NCBI GenBank assembly: GCA_019058295.1
Contig: JAHPZI010000017.1
Location: 1-64,000 of the forward strand
Direction: 5' to 3'
Source of the DNA: Promethearchaeota archaeon
Lineage (GTDB): Archaea; Asgardarchaeota; Lokiarchaeia; Sigyniarchaeales; SOKP01
DNA length: 64,000 bases
The position numbers and the translations under genes were made by a program. Of this stretch, positions 1 through 9,265 are shown piece after piece (the stretch's first letter is position 1; each line of letters starts with the position of its first letter). The notes below the pieces were generated by a model, which saw nothing but the letters and a program-made list of their open reading frames with translations, was not told the origin of the DNA and ran no database searches.

Positions 1-3000
1 GAGAAACCAGTCTACTATTATGTGAATGAATCTGGATTAATGCCTATCAATTTCATTAATGCAGGACAGATTATGTTATATTATTGTAATCATTCAGAAA
101 TAATCGATGTAGATACATCATACGGTTCTACTGGAATTTATTTGGCTTATGATTATAATATTACAATTAGCTACTCAAATTTAACTTACAATAATTTTGA
201 TGGATTTAACATATACAGAAGCGATAATATATCAGTACATAATTGTAGGATAATTGAAAACGGCAATACTGGTATGACATTAAGGGAGTCTGATGATTGC
301 AACATTTCGTTAAATTACTATGAAAGTAATGATATTGGACTTTCTTTATCTTCCGGTTCTTTTAATAATACAATTAAAAATAATACAATGATACGAACGG
401 GAGTTTTAATTCAAATTATTGGATCATACCCCATGCCAAATTATCTCGTCGACACCTCAAATACAGTAAACGGAAAACCTATATATCATTATAGGGATAA
501 AAATTATCTAACTTCGGCAAATTATTCAGATTCAGGACAAATAATTTTGGAAAATTGTAACAATTCTGTAATAACTGATCTCAATATATCAAACGGATCT
601 TATGGAATTCTTGTTTATTATTCGAATAACATCACTATCTCTAATAACAATATATCTTCTCATAAGGAAATGGGTATTTATATTCGTGAATCAAATAACG
701 TCACAATATCATATACCAATGTTGAAAAGTGCGATACCGGACTAAGGTTTTATAAAGGAGAGGACAATACTATATCGAATAATACTTTTCTCGATAATGA
801 GGGGGATGGTCTATATATATCGCAGTGCTATAATAGTTCGCTATTTAACAACACAATTAAAAATAATGGTAATTATGGTCTATATTTATACTCTAGTGAG
901 GATACAAATATCTCAAAATCAATTATATCTAATAATAGTGAAGCCGGAATATATCTTCGTTATACTTCTGAAAATATCATTGATCATATAACTATAACGG
1001 AAAATAGGGATGGCATGTTTTTATCTTCGGCATATGATTGCATCATAAAAATGAATACCATATTAAATAATTCGAGAGACGGGATAAACATACAAGGAGG
1101 AGATGATAGTACAATCACGATGAATGATATAATAAACAATTCAAGATACGGTATTTATATCTCTGATGAATACGCAGAAGTTAATCTCATTTACAATAAT
1201 ACCTTTATTGCTAATGGTGTTGAAAATGCGTACGATTCTTATGCACTTAATCCGTGGGATAATGGTAACCTCGGAAACTATTGGGATGATTATACAGGGG
1301 TTGATGCAGATGATGATGGGGAAGGAGATACTCCTTATAATATTCCTGGGGGCGTTCGTCAAGATAATCATCCTATTTACTGGGATCCACCTGTCTTTAC
1401 TTTGACTTCACCAGTAAATTATACTGTTTACAGTAAGAGTGCCCCACGCATTCAAGCCATTGTGTGGGAAGGTATCGTCGATACTCGATGGTATACTTTA
1501 GGGAGCAATCCGAAAAAATATAACATTACATGCATTACTTGTGGCACGTATTACATTAATCAGACAGCATGGGATACTTTTGGTAATGGAACTGTCTTGA
1601 TTCATTTCTTTGTAAACGATTCGAGAGGGTATATTGCTCAAGAAGATGTAATTGTAAGAAAAGACATTATTCCTCCTAATGTTACTATTTTCAATCCAAT
1701 TGAAAATAAATTATATAATATTACTGCTCCAGATTTTAAGATTACCATTACAGGACTGGGGGTCAGTAAATCATGGTATCGCCTCTGGAATGGAACTCAC
1801 TGGTCGATAAATTACACAATCGGAGGATCAGGCTCTCAGAGGTCGGGACAAATCGATCAAAATGTATGGAATAATTGTCCAAATGGTACGGTTACAATTG
1901 AATTCTATGTAAATGACACCGCAGATAATATTGGAATGAATTCAACTATTATTAGAAAAGATATCTTAGCTCCCATAATTACTATTAATGATCCGACTCC
2001 GAATGAATTATTTTCCTCAACCGCCCCAGGTTTGGCAGATTGCAATGTAATTTTTAGTGATGTGAGCGGCATTGCTGCTCGATGGTATATGCTCATAAAT
2101 GGAACGGATAACGCGGACTATACTAATAATTACACTTGGAATGGCGAGGTGGATCAGTTCGTTTGGGACTTCATGGAAAACGGAACTGTTATAATCCGAA
2201 TTTTCGCCAATGATTCAGTAGGCAACATTGGAATGGAAGAAGTTATCGTACGAAAGGATATTATATTCCCCAATATCGTTATTAATGATCCTTCTTTAAA
2301 TGATATTTTTGGGAACAACACAATGAATTTTACAATTTCAGTATCAGGAAAAGACTTAGATACCATTTGGTATATGCTAATAAACGGAACAAACAGTCTC
2401 GATTGTACAAATAACTTCACATATTCCGATACAATCATTACTGGTATTTATGAAGATCCTATTAATTTTAACCTCTGGAATCAATTTGAAAATGGGACGG
2501 TCATTATTCGATTCTTCTTGAATAGAACAAACGGATTAATGGCGTTTGATGAAGTGATTGTAGGGAAAGATATCATCATTCCAGAGATTACGATAACTGA
2601 TCCCGATTATTATGAATTGTTTAATGCAACAGCTCCTTCATACAATTTAATTCTTACTGACAACAATTTAGACGATATATGGTATCGTTTATGGAATGGC
2701 ACTCATTGGTCAATAAATTATACAATCGGGGGATCAGGCTCTCTAAGGTCAGGACAGATTAACCAAGACGCTTGGAACGATTGTCCCAATGGTACCATAA
2801 TTATCGAATTCTACGCAAACGACACCGCAAATAATATTGGATTTAATTCAACAATCATTAGAAAAGATATTATAGGTCCTCAAATCACTATAAATAATCC
2901 AGTTCCGAATACACTCTTTTCAATAGACGCACCTGATAATACAGAATGTAATGTCTTATTTGAAGATGGGAGTAATGTTGCCGCCCGATGGTATATGCTC

Positions 3001-3957
3001 ATAAATGGAACAGATAGTGATCACTACACAGATAATTATACCTGGAATGATGAAGTTGATCAAAATGTTTGGAATCAAATGGGTAATGGAACGGTCATTA
3101 TTCGAATTTTTGCCAACGATTCGGTTGGCAATATCGGGATGGCAGAAGTAATCGTGCGGAAGGACATTATATTCCCAAATATCGCTATTAATGATCCAAT
3201 ATCGAATGATCTTTTCGGTATGAATACTTTCAATTTTACAATTACAGTTTCGGGAAAAAATCTCGATACTATTTGGTATATGCTCATAAATAGTACAAAC
3301 ATTAGTGATTATACTAACAATTTCACATACTCTACGGTCGTTACTTCTGGTTCAATTGAAGATACAATAAATTATAATTTATGGAATCAATTTGAAAACG
3401 GAACAGTTATTATTCGAATCTTCTTAAATAGAACAATCGGATTGATGGTCTTTGATGATATTATTGTTAGAAAGGATATTATCGCTCCTGAAATTATAAT
3501 AATCGAACCTATCGTGAATCAGTCTGTCTATAGCACACCACCAGATTTTACCATAACTATTATTGAAGCAAATAACGATACAATGTGGTATAGATTATAC
3601 AATGGAACTGATTATACCGAGAATCGTACATTTATTTCAAATGGTAGAATAAATGATACAGACTGGGATGCCATGTGGATTTTTATTGATTTTGGAGATA
3701 TGATTTGGATTTTCTTTTACTGTAATGATACCGTAGGAAATTTTGGCTTCGCTAACGTTACTGTAATTAAGTCTGATGTGTCTTATGCTCCAGTAATACC
3801 CCCTGTAAGTGGAGATGACGATGACGACGGGAAAAAGGCTAAGGAAGAACCTGATATTGTTGTACCTATATTAATAGCGATAGGAGTCATTGGTGGGATA
3901 GCAACAGTGGCAATAATCGTTATTATGAAAAAGAGAAAACCGTATTATAAATATTAA
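1..3957 (+). CDS. Cell-surface beta-helix/Ig-like repeat protein, 5' end outside window
   Basis: The reading frame is open from base 1, and the first residues match a later internal repeat (GKPIYHY... then SGQIIL), so the true start lies upstream. About residues 1-430 are short Asn-rich NosD/right-handed beta-helix repeats (SNNITISNNNIS type). These are followed by eight roughly 100-residue Ig-like modules with a W..NGTV.I.F..ND..GNIG...VIVRKDI..P pattern. The C-terminus has an Asp-rich linker, one hydrophobic segment (about residues 1282-1303) and a KKRK tail, so the protein is probably anchored in the cytoplasmic membrane with its repeats outside. Many N-x-S/T sequons suit N-glycosylation. 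A surface-layer-associated or adhesive role is inferred. No enzyme motif was seen. Confidence 0.75.
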   Translation, partial: EKPVYYYVNESGLMPINFINAGQIMLYYCNHSEIIDVDTSYGSTGIYLAYDYNITISYSNLTYNNFDGFNIYRSDNISVHNCRIIENGNTGMTLRESDDCNISLNYYESNDIGLSLSSGSFNNTIKNNTMIRTGVLIQIIGSYPMPNYLVDTSNTVNGKPIYHYRDKNYLTSANYSDSGQIILENCNNSVITDLNISNGSYGILVYYSNNITISNNNISSHKEMGIYIRESNNVTISYTNVEKCDTGLRFYKGEDNTISNNTFLDNEGDGLYISQCYNSSLFNNTIKNNGNYGLYLYSSEDTNISKSIISNNSEAGIYLRYTSENIIDHITITENRDGMFLSSAYDCIIKMNTILNNSRDGINIQGGDDSTITMNDIINNSRYGIYISDEYAEVNLIYNNTFIANGVENAYDSYALNPWDNGNLGNYWDDYTGVDADDDGEGDTPYNIPGGVRQDNHPIYWDPPVFTLTSPVNYTVYSKSAPRIQAIVWEGIVDTRWYTLGSNPKKYNITCITCGTYYINQTAWDTFGNGTVLIHFFVNDSRGYIAQEDVIVRKDIIPPNVTIFNPIENKLYNITAPDFKITITGLGVSKSWYRLWNGTHWSINYTIGGSGSQRSGQIDQNVWNNCPNGTVTIEFYVNDTADNIGMNSTIIRKDILAPIITINDPTPNELFSSTAPGLADCNVIFSDVSGIAARWYMLINGTDNADYTNNYTWNGEVDQFVWDFMENGTVIIRIFANDSVGNIGMEEVIVRKDIIFPNIVINDPSLNDIFGNNTMNFTISVSGKDLDTIWYMLINGTNSLDCTNNFTYSDTIITGIYEDPINFNLWNQFENGTVIIRFFLNRTNGLMAFDEVIVGKDIIIPEITITDPDYYELFNATAPSYNLILTDNNLDDIWYRLWNGTHWSINYTIGGSGSLRSGQINQDAWNDCPNGTIIIEFYANDTANNIGFNSTIIRKDIIGPQITINNPVPNTLFSIDAPDNTECNVLFEDGSNVAARWYMLINGTDSDHYTDNYTWNDEVDQNVWNQMGNGTVIIRIFANDSVGNIGMAEVIVRKDIIFPNIAINDPISNDLFGMNTFNFTITVSGKNLDTIWYMLINSTNISDYTNNFTYSTVVTSGSIEDTINYNLWNQFENGTVIIRIFLNRTIGLMVFDDIIVRKDIIAPEIIIIEPIVNQSVYSTPPDFTITIIEANNDTMWYRLYNGTDYTENRTFISNGRINDTDWDAMWIFIDFGDMIWIFFYCNDTVGNFGFANVTVIKSDVSYAPVIPPVSGDDDDDGKKAKEEPDIVVPILIAIGVIGGIATVAIIVIMKKRKPYYKY
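1771..3582 (+). repeat. Tandem duplication of a three-module block, period 906 nt
   Basis: The block encoding modules 2-4 is repeated as modules 5-7. The codons for WYRLWNGTHWSINYTIGGSGS begin at 1774 and again at 2680, exactly 906 nt (302 codons) apart. The next modules also pair up in order (MLINGTD...YTW..EVDQ, then the LWNQFENGTVIIR module). Synonymous positions have diverged, so the duplication is not recent. Outer boundaries are approximate. Confidence 0.75.
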
Positions 3958-3975
3958 TTATAAGACACTAAAGCT

Positions 3976-4329
3976 TTAATTCATGACTTTTTTTAAGATG
4001 ATTATATATTCATATTTATAATATTTCTTTTTGAAATCTTTATATCGTTTTAGAATTGCTCTTTCTAAGGTAAATTCGTAGCTCTCAGCAATCTTGACAC
4101 ATTTTTCTTTCATAAGTCCATCCTTCCCAACCACCAGAACAAGTCTCGAATTATTTTTTAGCACTCTATATAATTCTGCCAGAACATTTCTTATATTTCA
4201 CCAATAGATATCAATAGTAACTTGTGCTTTTTCATATCTATTGCCAATCTGAAGCCCCATCGCCCGTTTTATATCACTCTCCGAGAAATGTTTTTGCAAA
4301 ATTTGTGTAAAATTCCAGGAAAATCTCAT
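3976..4329 (-). pseudogene. Remnant of a DNA methylase-like C-terminus with in-frame TGA
   Basis: Read on the minus strand from an ATG at 4329, one frame runs 43 codons to a TGA (4198-4200). It then continues in the same frame as NIRNVLAELYRVLKNNSRLVLVVG and ends at 3976. The part after the stop resembles the end of N4/N6 DNA methylases and related Rossmann methyltransferases (E..RVLK.....LV.VVG, then a KR..Y.YI.I.KK end). No catalytic motif or SAM-binding loop is present, so this is a truncated, interrupted leftover. A short GTG-started protein (4164 to 3976) cannot be excluded. Confidence 0.5.
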
Positions 4330-4472
4330 ATTTAATCAATTTCATTAATTTTTTATGGTTGTATCTAAAATTTCTTCAGGTGAATGAAAGATTTTATACA
4401 CTCTAAATTAATAAAAAACTAATTAATTGTTTATTATCTTAAGAAGATATAAGAAAAAGAAAAAAGATTATA

Positions 4473-5570
4473 ATGTATCAATATTATGTTTCCTCTGAAG
4501 TTCTAACGGTTGCTGCACTCGTATTTTTATTCTTGATTCTATTAATACCGGTTATCGGCGCGGGGGTAGCTGTCGTACTGTTTGCTCTTCTTATTGTTTA
4601 TCCTAGTGCCTTCAGAATTTTCAGCCCTACATTGACTTTATTTTATATTGGTTTTCTTATAATCTTAATCGCGTGCGTGACAATATATTTTATATTAGCA
4701 ATAAGATATAGACCTCTGTTCTACATTCAGATGATATGCTACATTTTTCCCTTGATTCTTTTATCAGCGATAACGTGGGATACATATGTAAAAACGCCAT
4801 CAGTTGCCGACATGCTTTCAGTTTTATTTATAGTTTTCTTGATAATTCTCATAATCATTATATTTTCCATTCCGGTTTTCGGAGTTATTGCATCTATTAC
4901 TATGTTTGTTGTGCTATTGATATCAGGAGAATCAATTGTTAATCCCAATAACATTCCTTTTTTAACATATGGGTTAATAATATTTGTTATATGTGCCCTT
5001 ATTTACATTGTATTTACTATAAGGGTAAAAACAAATATACTTGCACTAGTTCAAGCTGCCTGCTACTGTCTTCCCGCGTTTGTTTTAATTATGTGGCTTG
5101 CAGGTCTGGAATCTGCTGTGGTATTTATCGTAGCGATAACATTGTTTGGTTTAGGAGTATCAATAACAAGGATAGTGCAACGGAAACATCCTCGTACCAA
5201 AAGGAAACCACGCAATCCGATGAGTGTAGCCCTTAAGATAACCAAAAAGAGATTAGGAGATAGTAAATTGAAACTGACCAAGAAGGGCCCCAAATTATCG
5301 CTTCAAATCAGAACTTCCGATAAAAATACCAGAAGAATTATTACAATTTCGAAACTTATAGCAAGAAGGGTTTACCCTATTTTTTCGACAAGGTTATCAG
5401 GGTATTTCGATGAGGATCTTGATATAACATTAAAGTCGCTAGGTCGAAAGATTATTTCATTTCACGAACAAAGGGAAGAGTTAAAAAAAGAAAAATACTT
5501 TTACAAGTACGCAAAAAGACGCGCAAATGAAATTAAGTTCACTAAGGATTCAGATTCAAAAATATCTTAA
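4473..5570 (+). CDS. Polytopic membrane protein with internal duplication, unknown function
   Basis: The first about 240 residues are almost all hydrophobic, with some eight or nine membrane segments, and fall into two similar halves. In each half an IPV.G segment leads through two hydrophobic stretches to an RYRP/RVKT loop and an aromatic/Cys segment (ICYIFPLIL versus ACYCLPAFV). The last about 120 residues are soluble and basic (RKHPRTKRKPRN, then a Lys/Arg-rich C-terminus), likely cytoplasmic. It stands alone, with no convincing ribosome binding site but an AT-rich leader. I do not recognise a family; transporter or scaffold are both open. Confidence 0.7.
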   Translation: MYQYYVSSEVLTVAALVFLFLILLIPVIGAGVAVVLFALLIVYPSAFRIFSPTLTLFYIGFLIILIACVTIYFILAIRYRPLFYIQMICYIFPLILLSAITWDTYVKTPSVADMLSVLFIVFLIILIIIIFSIPVFGVIASITMFVVLLISGESIVNPNNIPFLTYGLIIFVICALIYIVFTIRVKTNILALVQAACYCLPAFVLIMWLAGLESAVVFIVAITLFGLGVSITRIVQRKHPRTKRKPRNPMSVALKITKKRLGDSKLKLTKKGPKLSLQIRTSDKNTRRIITISKLIARRVYPIFSTRLSGYFDEDLDITLKSLGRKIISFHEQREELKKEKYFYKYAKRRANEIKFTKDSDSKIS

Positions 5571-5717
5571 TCAAAGAATTAAAAGATAAATAAAAGAAAA
5601 AAAAATTTCTATTTGGAATCGATGCATTGAGATTTTTGAGCATTAATATTAGTGTTTATGTTCCTGTTTAACCAGTTTATTTAGTAAAAAAGTACATACT
5701 CTATTAAATTTTTATCG

Positions 5718-6788
5718 CTAAATAGAGTCAAAACGTTTTGTTTTAGGGAATTCTAAAATAAAATCTTTTCCAAAAGCTATTGCTGGTGTCAGGGTGCCAT
5801 TCAATCTTAATTTAAATTGTTTTTCAACACATTTAATACCAGAAATCGCAGTAAATTGATAAGGCTCTATTGTTTCAAGCCAAGCTTGAGCTTCAGAACC
5901 TTTATCATTTCTAACTCTTGCCCAAACATATGATCGTCCTTTTTGACGAGCGGATTCATCAGGACCTTTTACATTTTTCTCAATCGACTGTTGAACTATT
6001 TTCTTAAAATTCTTTTTTGAAGTTGACTTATTTCTTAAAGAATCCTTTTTTGAAAACTCTGTCGATTTTAATAAATTAACTAATTGTTTTGGAAAAGGTA
6101 TATAGGTAGTAATGTTAGGAATTTTTGTAGTACGATAAGCGGTTGATAAGTCACCCCATACAACAGGTTTTACCTCGCGCTCTTTATCAACAAAACGAAT
6201 TTTTTTAAGTACTATATTGGGATGTTTTTGTATGAGTTGCCCATCCCTCCTTATTAATAAGCTCGTGTCCATATATTCAATCATAGTTTTTAAAGTTCCA
6301 GGGCTAGCACCACCCAATTCTGTAATTCCTAATTCTAAATGAGTAGGATTTTTTATTTTTTCACTTACATATTTAGCCATACAATCAGTAGGGACTACAT
6401 CAAAACCTACACCCGACAGGATTAAAATCCCTTGCTCTGTAGCTTTTTTATTTAATTTAAAATTTTGCTCAAATATTGGGACCTCCCCTGTAATATCCAT
6501 ATAATGAGTCCCGGTTTTTAAACAAGCATTAACAACTTGAGAACTTGTATATTTGAATGGACCAGCTGCTAGCAAGATTAAGTCAAAATCTCGAATATTC
6601 TCAATAATATTTTTCTCATCTTGTAAATTAAATATTAGATGATCTAATTTTAATTGCTCTGCAATGGGTAAAAGTTTTTCTGTAGAACGCCCTGTTAATA
6701 CAGGATTATAACCCTTTCTAACAGCCTCTTCGGCTAATAATTTTCCAGTATAGCCATATGCACCATAAATTAACCATTTGTTATTCAA
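5718..6788 (-). CDS. Saccharopine dehydrogenase-like NAD(P)-binding reductase
   Basis: The N-terminus GAYGYTGKLLAEEA is a Rossmann dinucleotide loop of the form seen in saccharopine-dehydrogenase-like oxidoreductases and trans-acting enoyl reductases. It continues with TGRS.EKL and LAAGPFKYTSSQVVNAC, also typical of that family. The protein has 356 residues, slightly short for the family. The start is TTG at 6788, preceded by GGTGA. Substrate is unknown; relatives act on polyketide or isoprenoid lipids and on amino acids. It is followed downstream by an unrelated convergent gene, so context does not help. Confidence 0.7.
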   Translation of the reverse strand: MNNKWLIYGAYGYTGKLLAEEAVRKGYNPVLTGRSTEKLLPIAEQLKLDHLIFNLQDEKNIIENIRDFDLILLAAGPFKYTSSQVVNACLKTGTHYMDITGEVPIFEQNFKLNKKATEQGILILSGVGFDVVPTDCMAKYVSEKIKNPTHLELGITELGGASPGTLKTMIEYMDTSLLIRRDGQLIQKHPNIVLKKIRFVDKEREVKPVVWGDLSTAYRTTKIPNITTYIPFPKQLVNLLKSTEFSKKDSLRNKSTSKKNFKKIVQQSIEKNVKGPDESARQKGRSYVWARVRNDKGSEAQAWLETIEPYQFTAISGIKCVEKQFKLRLNGTLTPAIAFGKDFILEFPKTKRFDSI

Positions 6789-6866
6789 ATTTTAACTCAC
6801 CTTAATATAAAATAATAATTATAAACCACTTTTATGCTTACTGAAAAATTATAAAAGAGATTTACT

Positions 6867-8369
6867 TTAGTGATGGTGTTCCTGCTTAATATTAACGGGC
6901 TTTAAAGCGCCAATTGCCCAACCAGTTATTTCGTTGAGTGAAGGATGTATAATCATTGAATTGTATATTGGCATAAATGAACCACCTTCTGGACATGCTC
7001 GGGCTTCTTTTGGAATAAGACTTAAATTCATTCCGTCGCCCATTTTACATGTAAAACCGGAATTCATTAGATATACAAAGGGCTGTACTAAAACTGCTGC
7101 ATTAGGACCAATAACATGAGCACCTAGAATACGATATGTCTTATCAATAACTAATTTAACAAAACCATCCTCAGTATCATTTTTTTCATAGCCCATGGCA
7201 TATCCTTTTGCGACTTCTGAGTAGTGATGAATTGCGACGTAAATCTCGTAACCCTTTTCAATTGCTTCTGCTTCAGTTAGTCCAACATGCCCTATTTGAG
7301 GCCAAGTAAAAATTGCCCAAGGAACTGAAGAATATTCTACAGTCTCTTTATCCTGCTCAAAAATATTGGTTCTAACTACTTTACTCTCATAATTCGCTTT
7401 ATGGCGAAATTGATAAAGTCCATTAGCATCTCCTATACACCAAATGTTTTCCTTTGAAGTCTCGAGATATTCATTAGTAATAATCCAACCAGCTTTATTA
7501 GTTTCTACCCCAGTTTTTTCTACTTTTAAGATATCTGCATTTGATTTACGCCCAGTAGCTACGAGAATCTCTTCAGCTTTGAGATCTCTTTTTTCCCCTG
7601 TCTGTGTATTTTCAACAGTAACAACTTTTAATTTACCCCTTGATTCGGCTTTTATAGCTTTATGATTTACAAGCACAGTCATATATTTCTTTAAATTATT
7701 TTCTAAAAATTTACTTATTTCTGGTTCTTCAGTAGTTACCAGTCGTGGTAGCATCTCAACTATGGTTACTTCTGTTCCAAATGCTGAAAAAATATGGGCA
7801 AATTCTGCCGCAATTACCCCACCACCAATTATTATTAGACTTTTCCAAGGTTTTTTAGGGAATTTTTCACCGAAGAAGGATTCACTTGTAACATACTCAG
7901 CTTCCTCAATGCCCGCAATAGGTGGGATGAATGAGCGAGCTCCCGTAGCAATAAGAAAGCGTTTTCCTTTAAATGTTCCAAGATTAGAACCATCTTTACC
8001 ATGTACTGTCATTTCATATTCTCCGGTAAATTCACCTGTACCTTGATAAACCTTTAGATTTGGAACTTCTAGTAATCCTTTTTCCATCATTTTACTCTCA
8101 TCAATTTGATGCCACATTCTTTCTGCAATAAGATCCCAATTAATATCTTCAACTTTAAAAGTCAGTCCAACTTTTTTACCATGTTGCGCTTCTCGGATTA
8201 AATCCGCTGGATGTACCAATATTTTAGAAGGGATACATCCGCGTGTTAAACAAGTTCCTCCCATCTTACTCTCTTCAACAAGCGCACATTTCAGTCCTAG
8301 ATTAATCCCAACATTTATAACATTTAATCCAGCACCACTACCAATCACAACTAAATCATATTCTTCCAT
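6867..8369 (-). CDS. Dihydrolipoamide dehydrogenase-like flavoprotein disulfide reductase
   Basis: This is a class I pyridine nucleotide-disulfide oxidoreductase of about 500 residues. It has an N-terminal FAD loop (VVIGSGAGLNV), the redox pair in GGTCLTRGCIPSK, an NAD(P) loop (IIIGGGVIAAEFA), the second FAD motif (IWCIGDANG) and the C-terminal HPSLNE that supplies the catalytic His-Glu. All catalytic residues are present, so a dihydrolipoyl, mycothione-like or mercuric reductase-type reaction is possible. No lipoyl-dependent complex is nearby. ATG at 8369 is preferred over a TTG six codons upstream because the FAD loop then starts in the usual place. The C-terminus ends in a His cluster (EHHH). 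Confidence 0.8.
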   Translation of the reverse strand: MEEYDLVVIGSGAGLNVINVGINLGLKCALVEESKMGGTCLTRGCIPSKILVHPADLIREAQHGKKVGLTFKVEDINWDLIAERMWHQIDESKMMEKGLLEVPNLKVYQGTGEFTGEYEMTVHGKDGSNLGTFKGKRFLIATGARSFIPPIAGIEEAEYVTSESFFGEKFPKKPWKSLIIIGGGVIAAEFAHIFSAFGTEVTIVEMLPRLVTTEEPEISKFLENNLKKYMTVLVNHKAIKAESRGKLKVVTVENTQTGEKRDLKAEEILVATGRKSNADILKVEKTGVETNKAGWIITNEYLETSKENIWCIGDANGLYQFRHKANYESKVVRTNIFEQDKETVEYSSVPWAIFTWPQIGHVGLTEAEAIEKGYEIYVAIHHYSEVAKGYAMGYEKNDTEDGFVKLVIDKTYRILGAHVIGPNAAVLVQPFVYLMNSGFTCKMGDGMNLSLIPKEARACPEGGSFMPIYNSMIIHPSLNEITGWAIGALKPVNIKQEHHH

Positions 8370-8399
8370 ATTAACAACCCATCTCAAGAAAAAATTTTT

Positions 8400-8816
8400 T
8401 CATCTTAAATTAAATTCATCGAGCCTTTTGGTTACTAAAGCTTCTAATTCAGGGATGTCTTTTACCGAATTCATTTCCTTCTGGGAAATAAATACTTTTA
8501 ATTCTTTACCGTCATCTAGATAAGCACTTGGAAATTTCGCATCTTTTACATTATATTGTTCATAAAATTCGTCTTTATGAAGAAATTCAAACTTAAATTT
8601 ATCTCTTTTCATTTGTTCAACTGGAACTTCAAGATCATTAACAAAATTTTTCCATTCTTTCTTCTGACCGAAAAATCCATAAGTTACAGCACAGAGATTG
8701 CATTCATACGTAGATTTTTTAAAAGTTTTTTTCAATGAATCTTTCAATCCTGCCCAAGCACCACCTGAATCTGCATTAAATACAAATATTAATTTATTTT
8801 CAGCTTCTTCACTCAT
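8400..8816 (-). CDS. Conserved small Cys-pair protein, function unknown
   Basis: A 138-residue protein beginning KLIFVFNADSG and carrying CNLCAVTYG near residue 39. The NADSG and C.LC..TYG patterns look like a small conserved family in anaerobes and archaea that I recognise by pattern only and cannot assign a reaction. The CxxC could bind metal or be redox active. It sits 13 nt upstream of the TTG of the disulfide reductase on the same strand, so the two are probably co-transcribed and a thiol-redox link is plausible. Confidence 0.6.
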   Translation of the reverse strand: MSEEAENKLIFVFNADSGGAWAGLKDSLKKTFKKSTYECNLCAVTYGFFGQKKEWKNFVNDLEVPVEQMKRDKFKFEFLHKDEFYEQYNVKDAKFPSAYLDDGKELKVFISQKEMNSVKDIPELEALVTKRLDEFNLR

Positions 8817-8857
8817 TTTTTTTATCCTCTTATTATCAATTTATTTAATCTTAATAT

Positions 8858-9247
8858 TTATTCTATATATAATTCTCTTATTTTTTCCATTCGATTCCTA
8901 TTTGCGTTCCAATCATAACCCCCTATTCTGGATTGACTTCTAAAGTGTATCAATTTCTCTTTTTCATCTATATAAAATTCAACATCATCTTTAAATCTAA
9001 ATAAAGCAGTGGTAAATTGTACTCTTAAATAATTGTCATTTTCTTCTAATATTTTAGTACGCTTTAATGTATTTATGATGGATATTATTTTACTCATTGC
9101 CTCCTTTACAGATGTTGTTAATTTAATTGGTGATATATAATGTTTTTCATCATCTTCAGAAACTTGAGTTGAAACACAAATTGGTTTTTTCGGACATGGA
9201 TAGAACTTTCCATCAACAATTCCAGTTCTTCTTGGTTCCTTTGGCAT
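8858..9247 (-). CDS. DUF1499 family protein
   Basis: The 129 residues show the DUF1499 pattern: PCPKKPICVSTQ near the N-terminus, a central RF.DDVEFYID, then FRSQSRIGGYDWNANRNRMEKIR at the end. An AGGAGGT ribosome binding site lies six bases before the ATG. The family's biochemical role is not known; many bacterial members are membrane-associated or secreted, but this one has no signal peptide or membrane segment. It follows the longin-like gene by 18 nt in the same direction, so the two are likely one transcript. Confidence 0.75.
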   Translation of the reverse strand: MPKEPRRTGIVDGKFYPCPKKPICVSTQVSEDDEKHYISPIKLTTSVKEAMSKIISIINTLKRTKILEENDNYLRVQFTTALFRFKDDVEFYIDEKEKLIHFRSQSRIGGYDWNANRNRMEKIRELYIE

Positions 9248-9265
9248 TTTTTAACCTCCTAATTT

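Noticed and set aside
4198..4200. TGA as selenocysteine in the methylase-like frame
   Set aside because: No SECIS-like hairpin was seen, Sec is not expected at that position in methylases, and the frame lacks a full gene.
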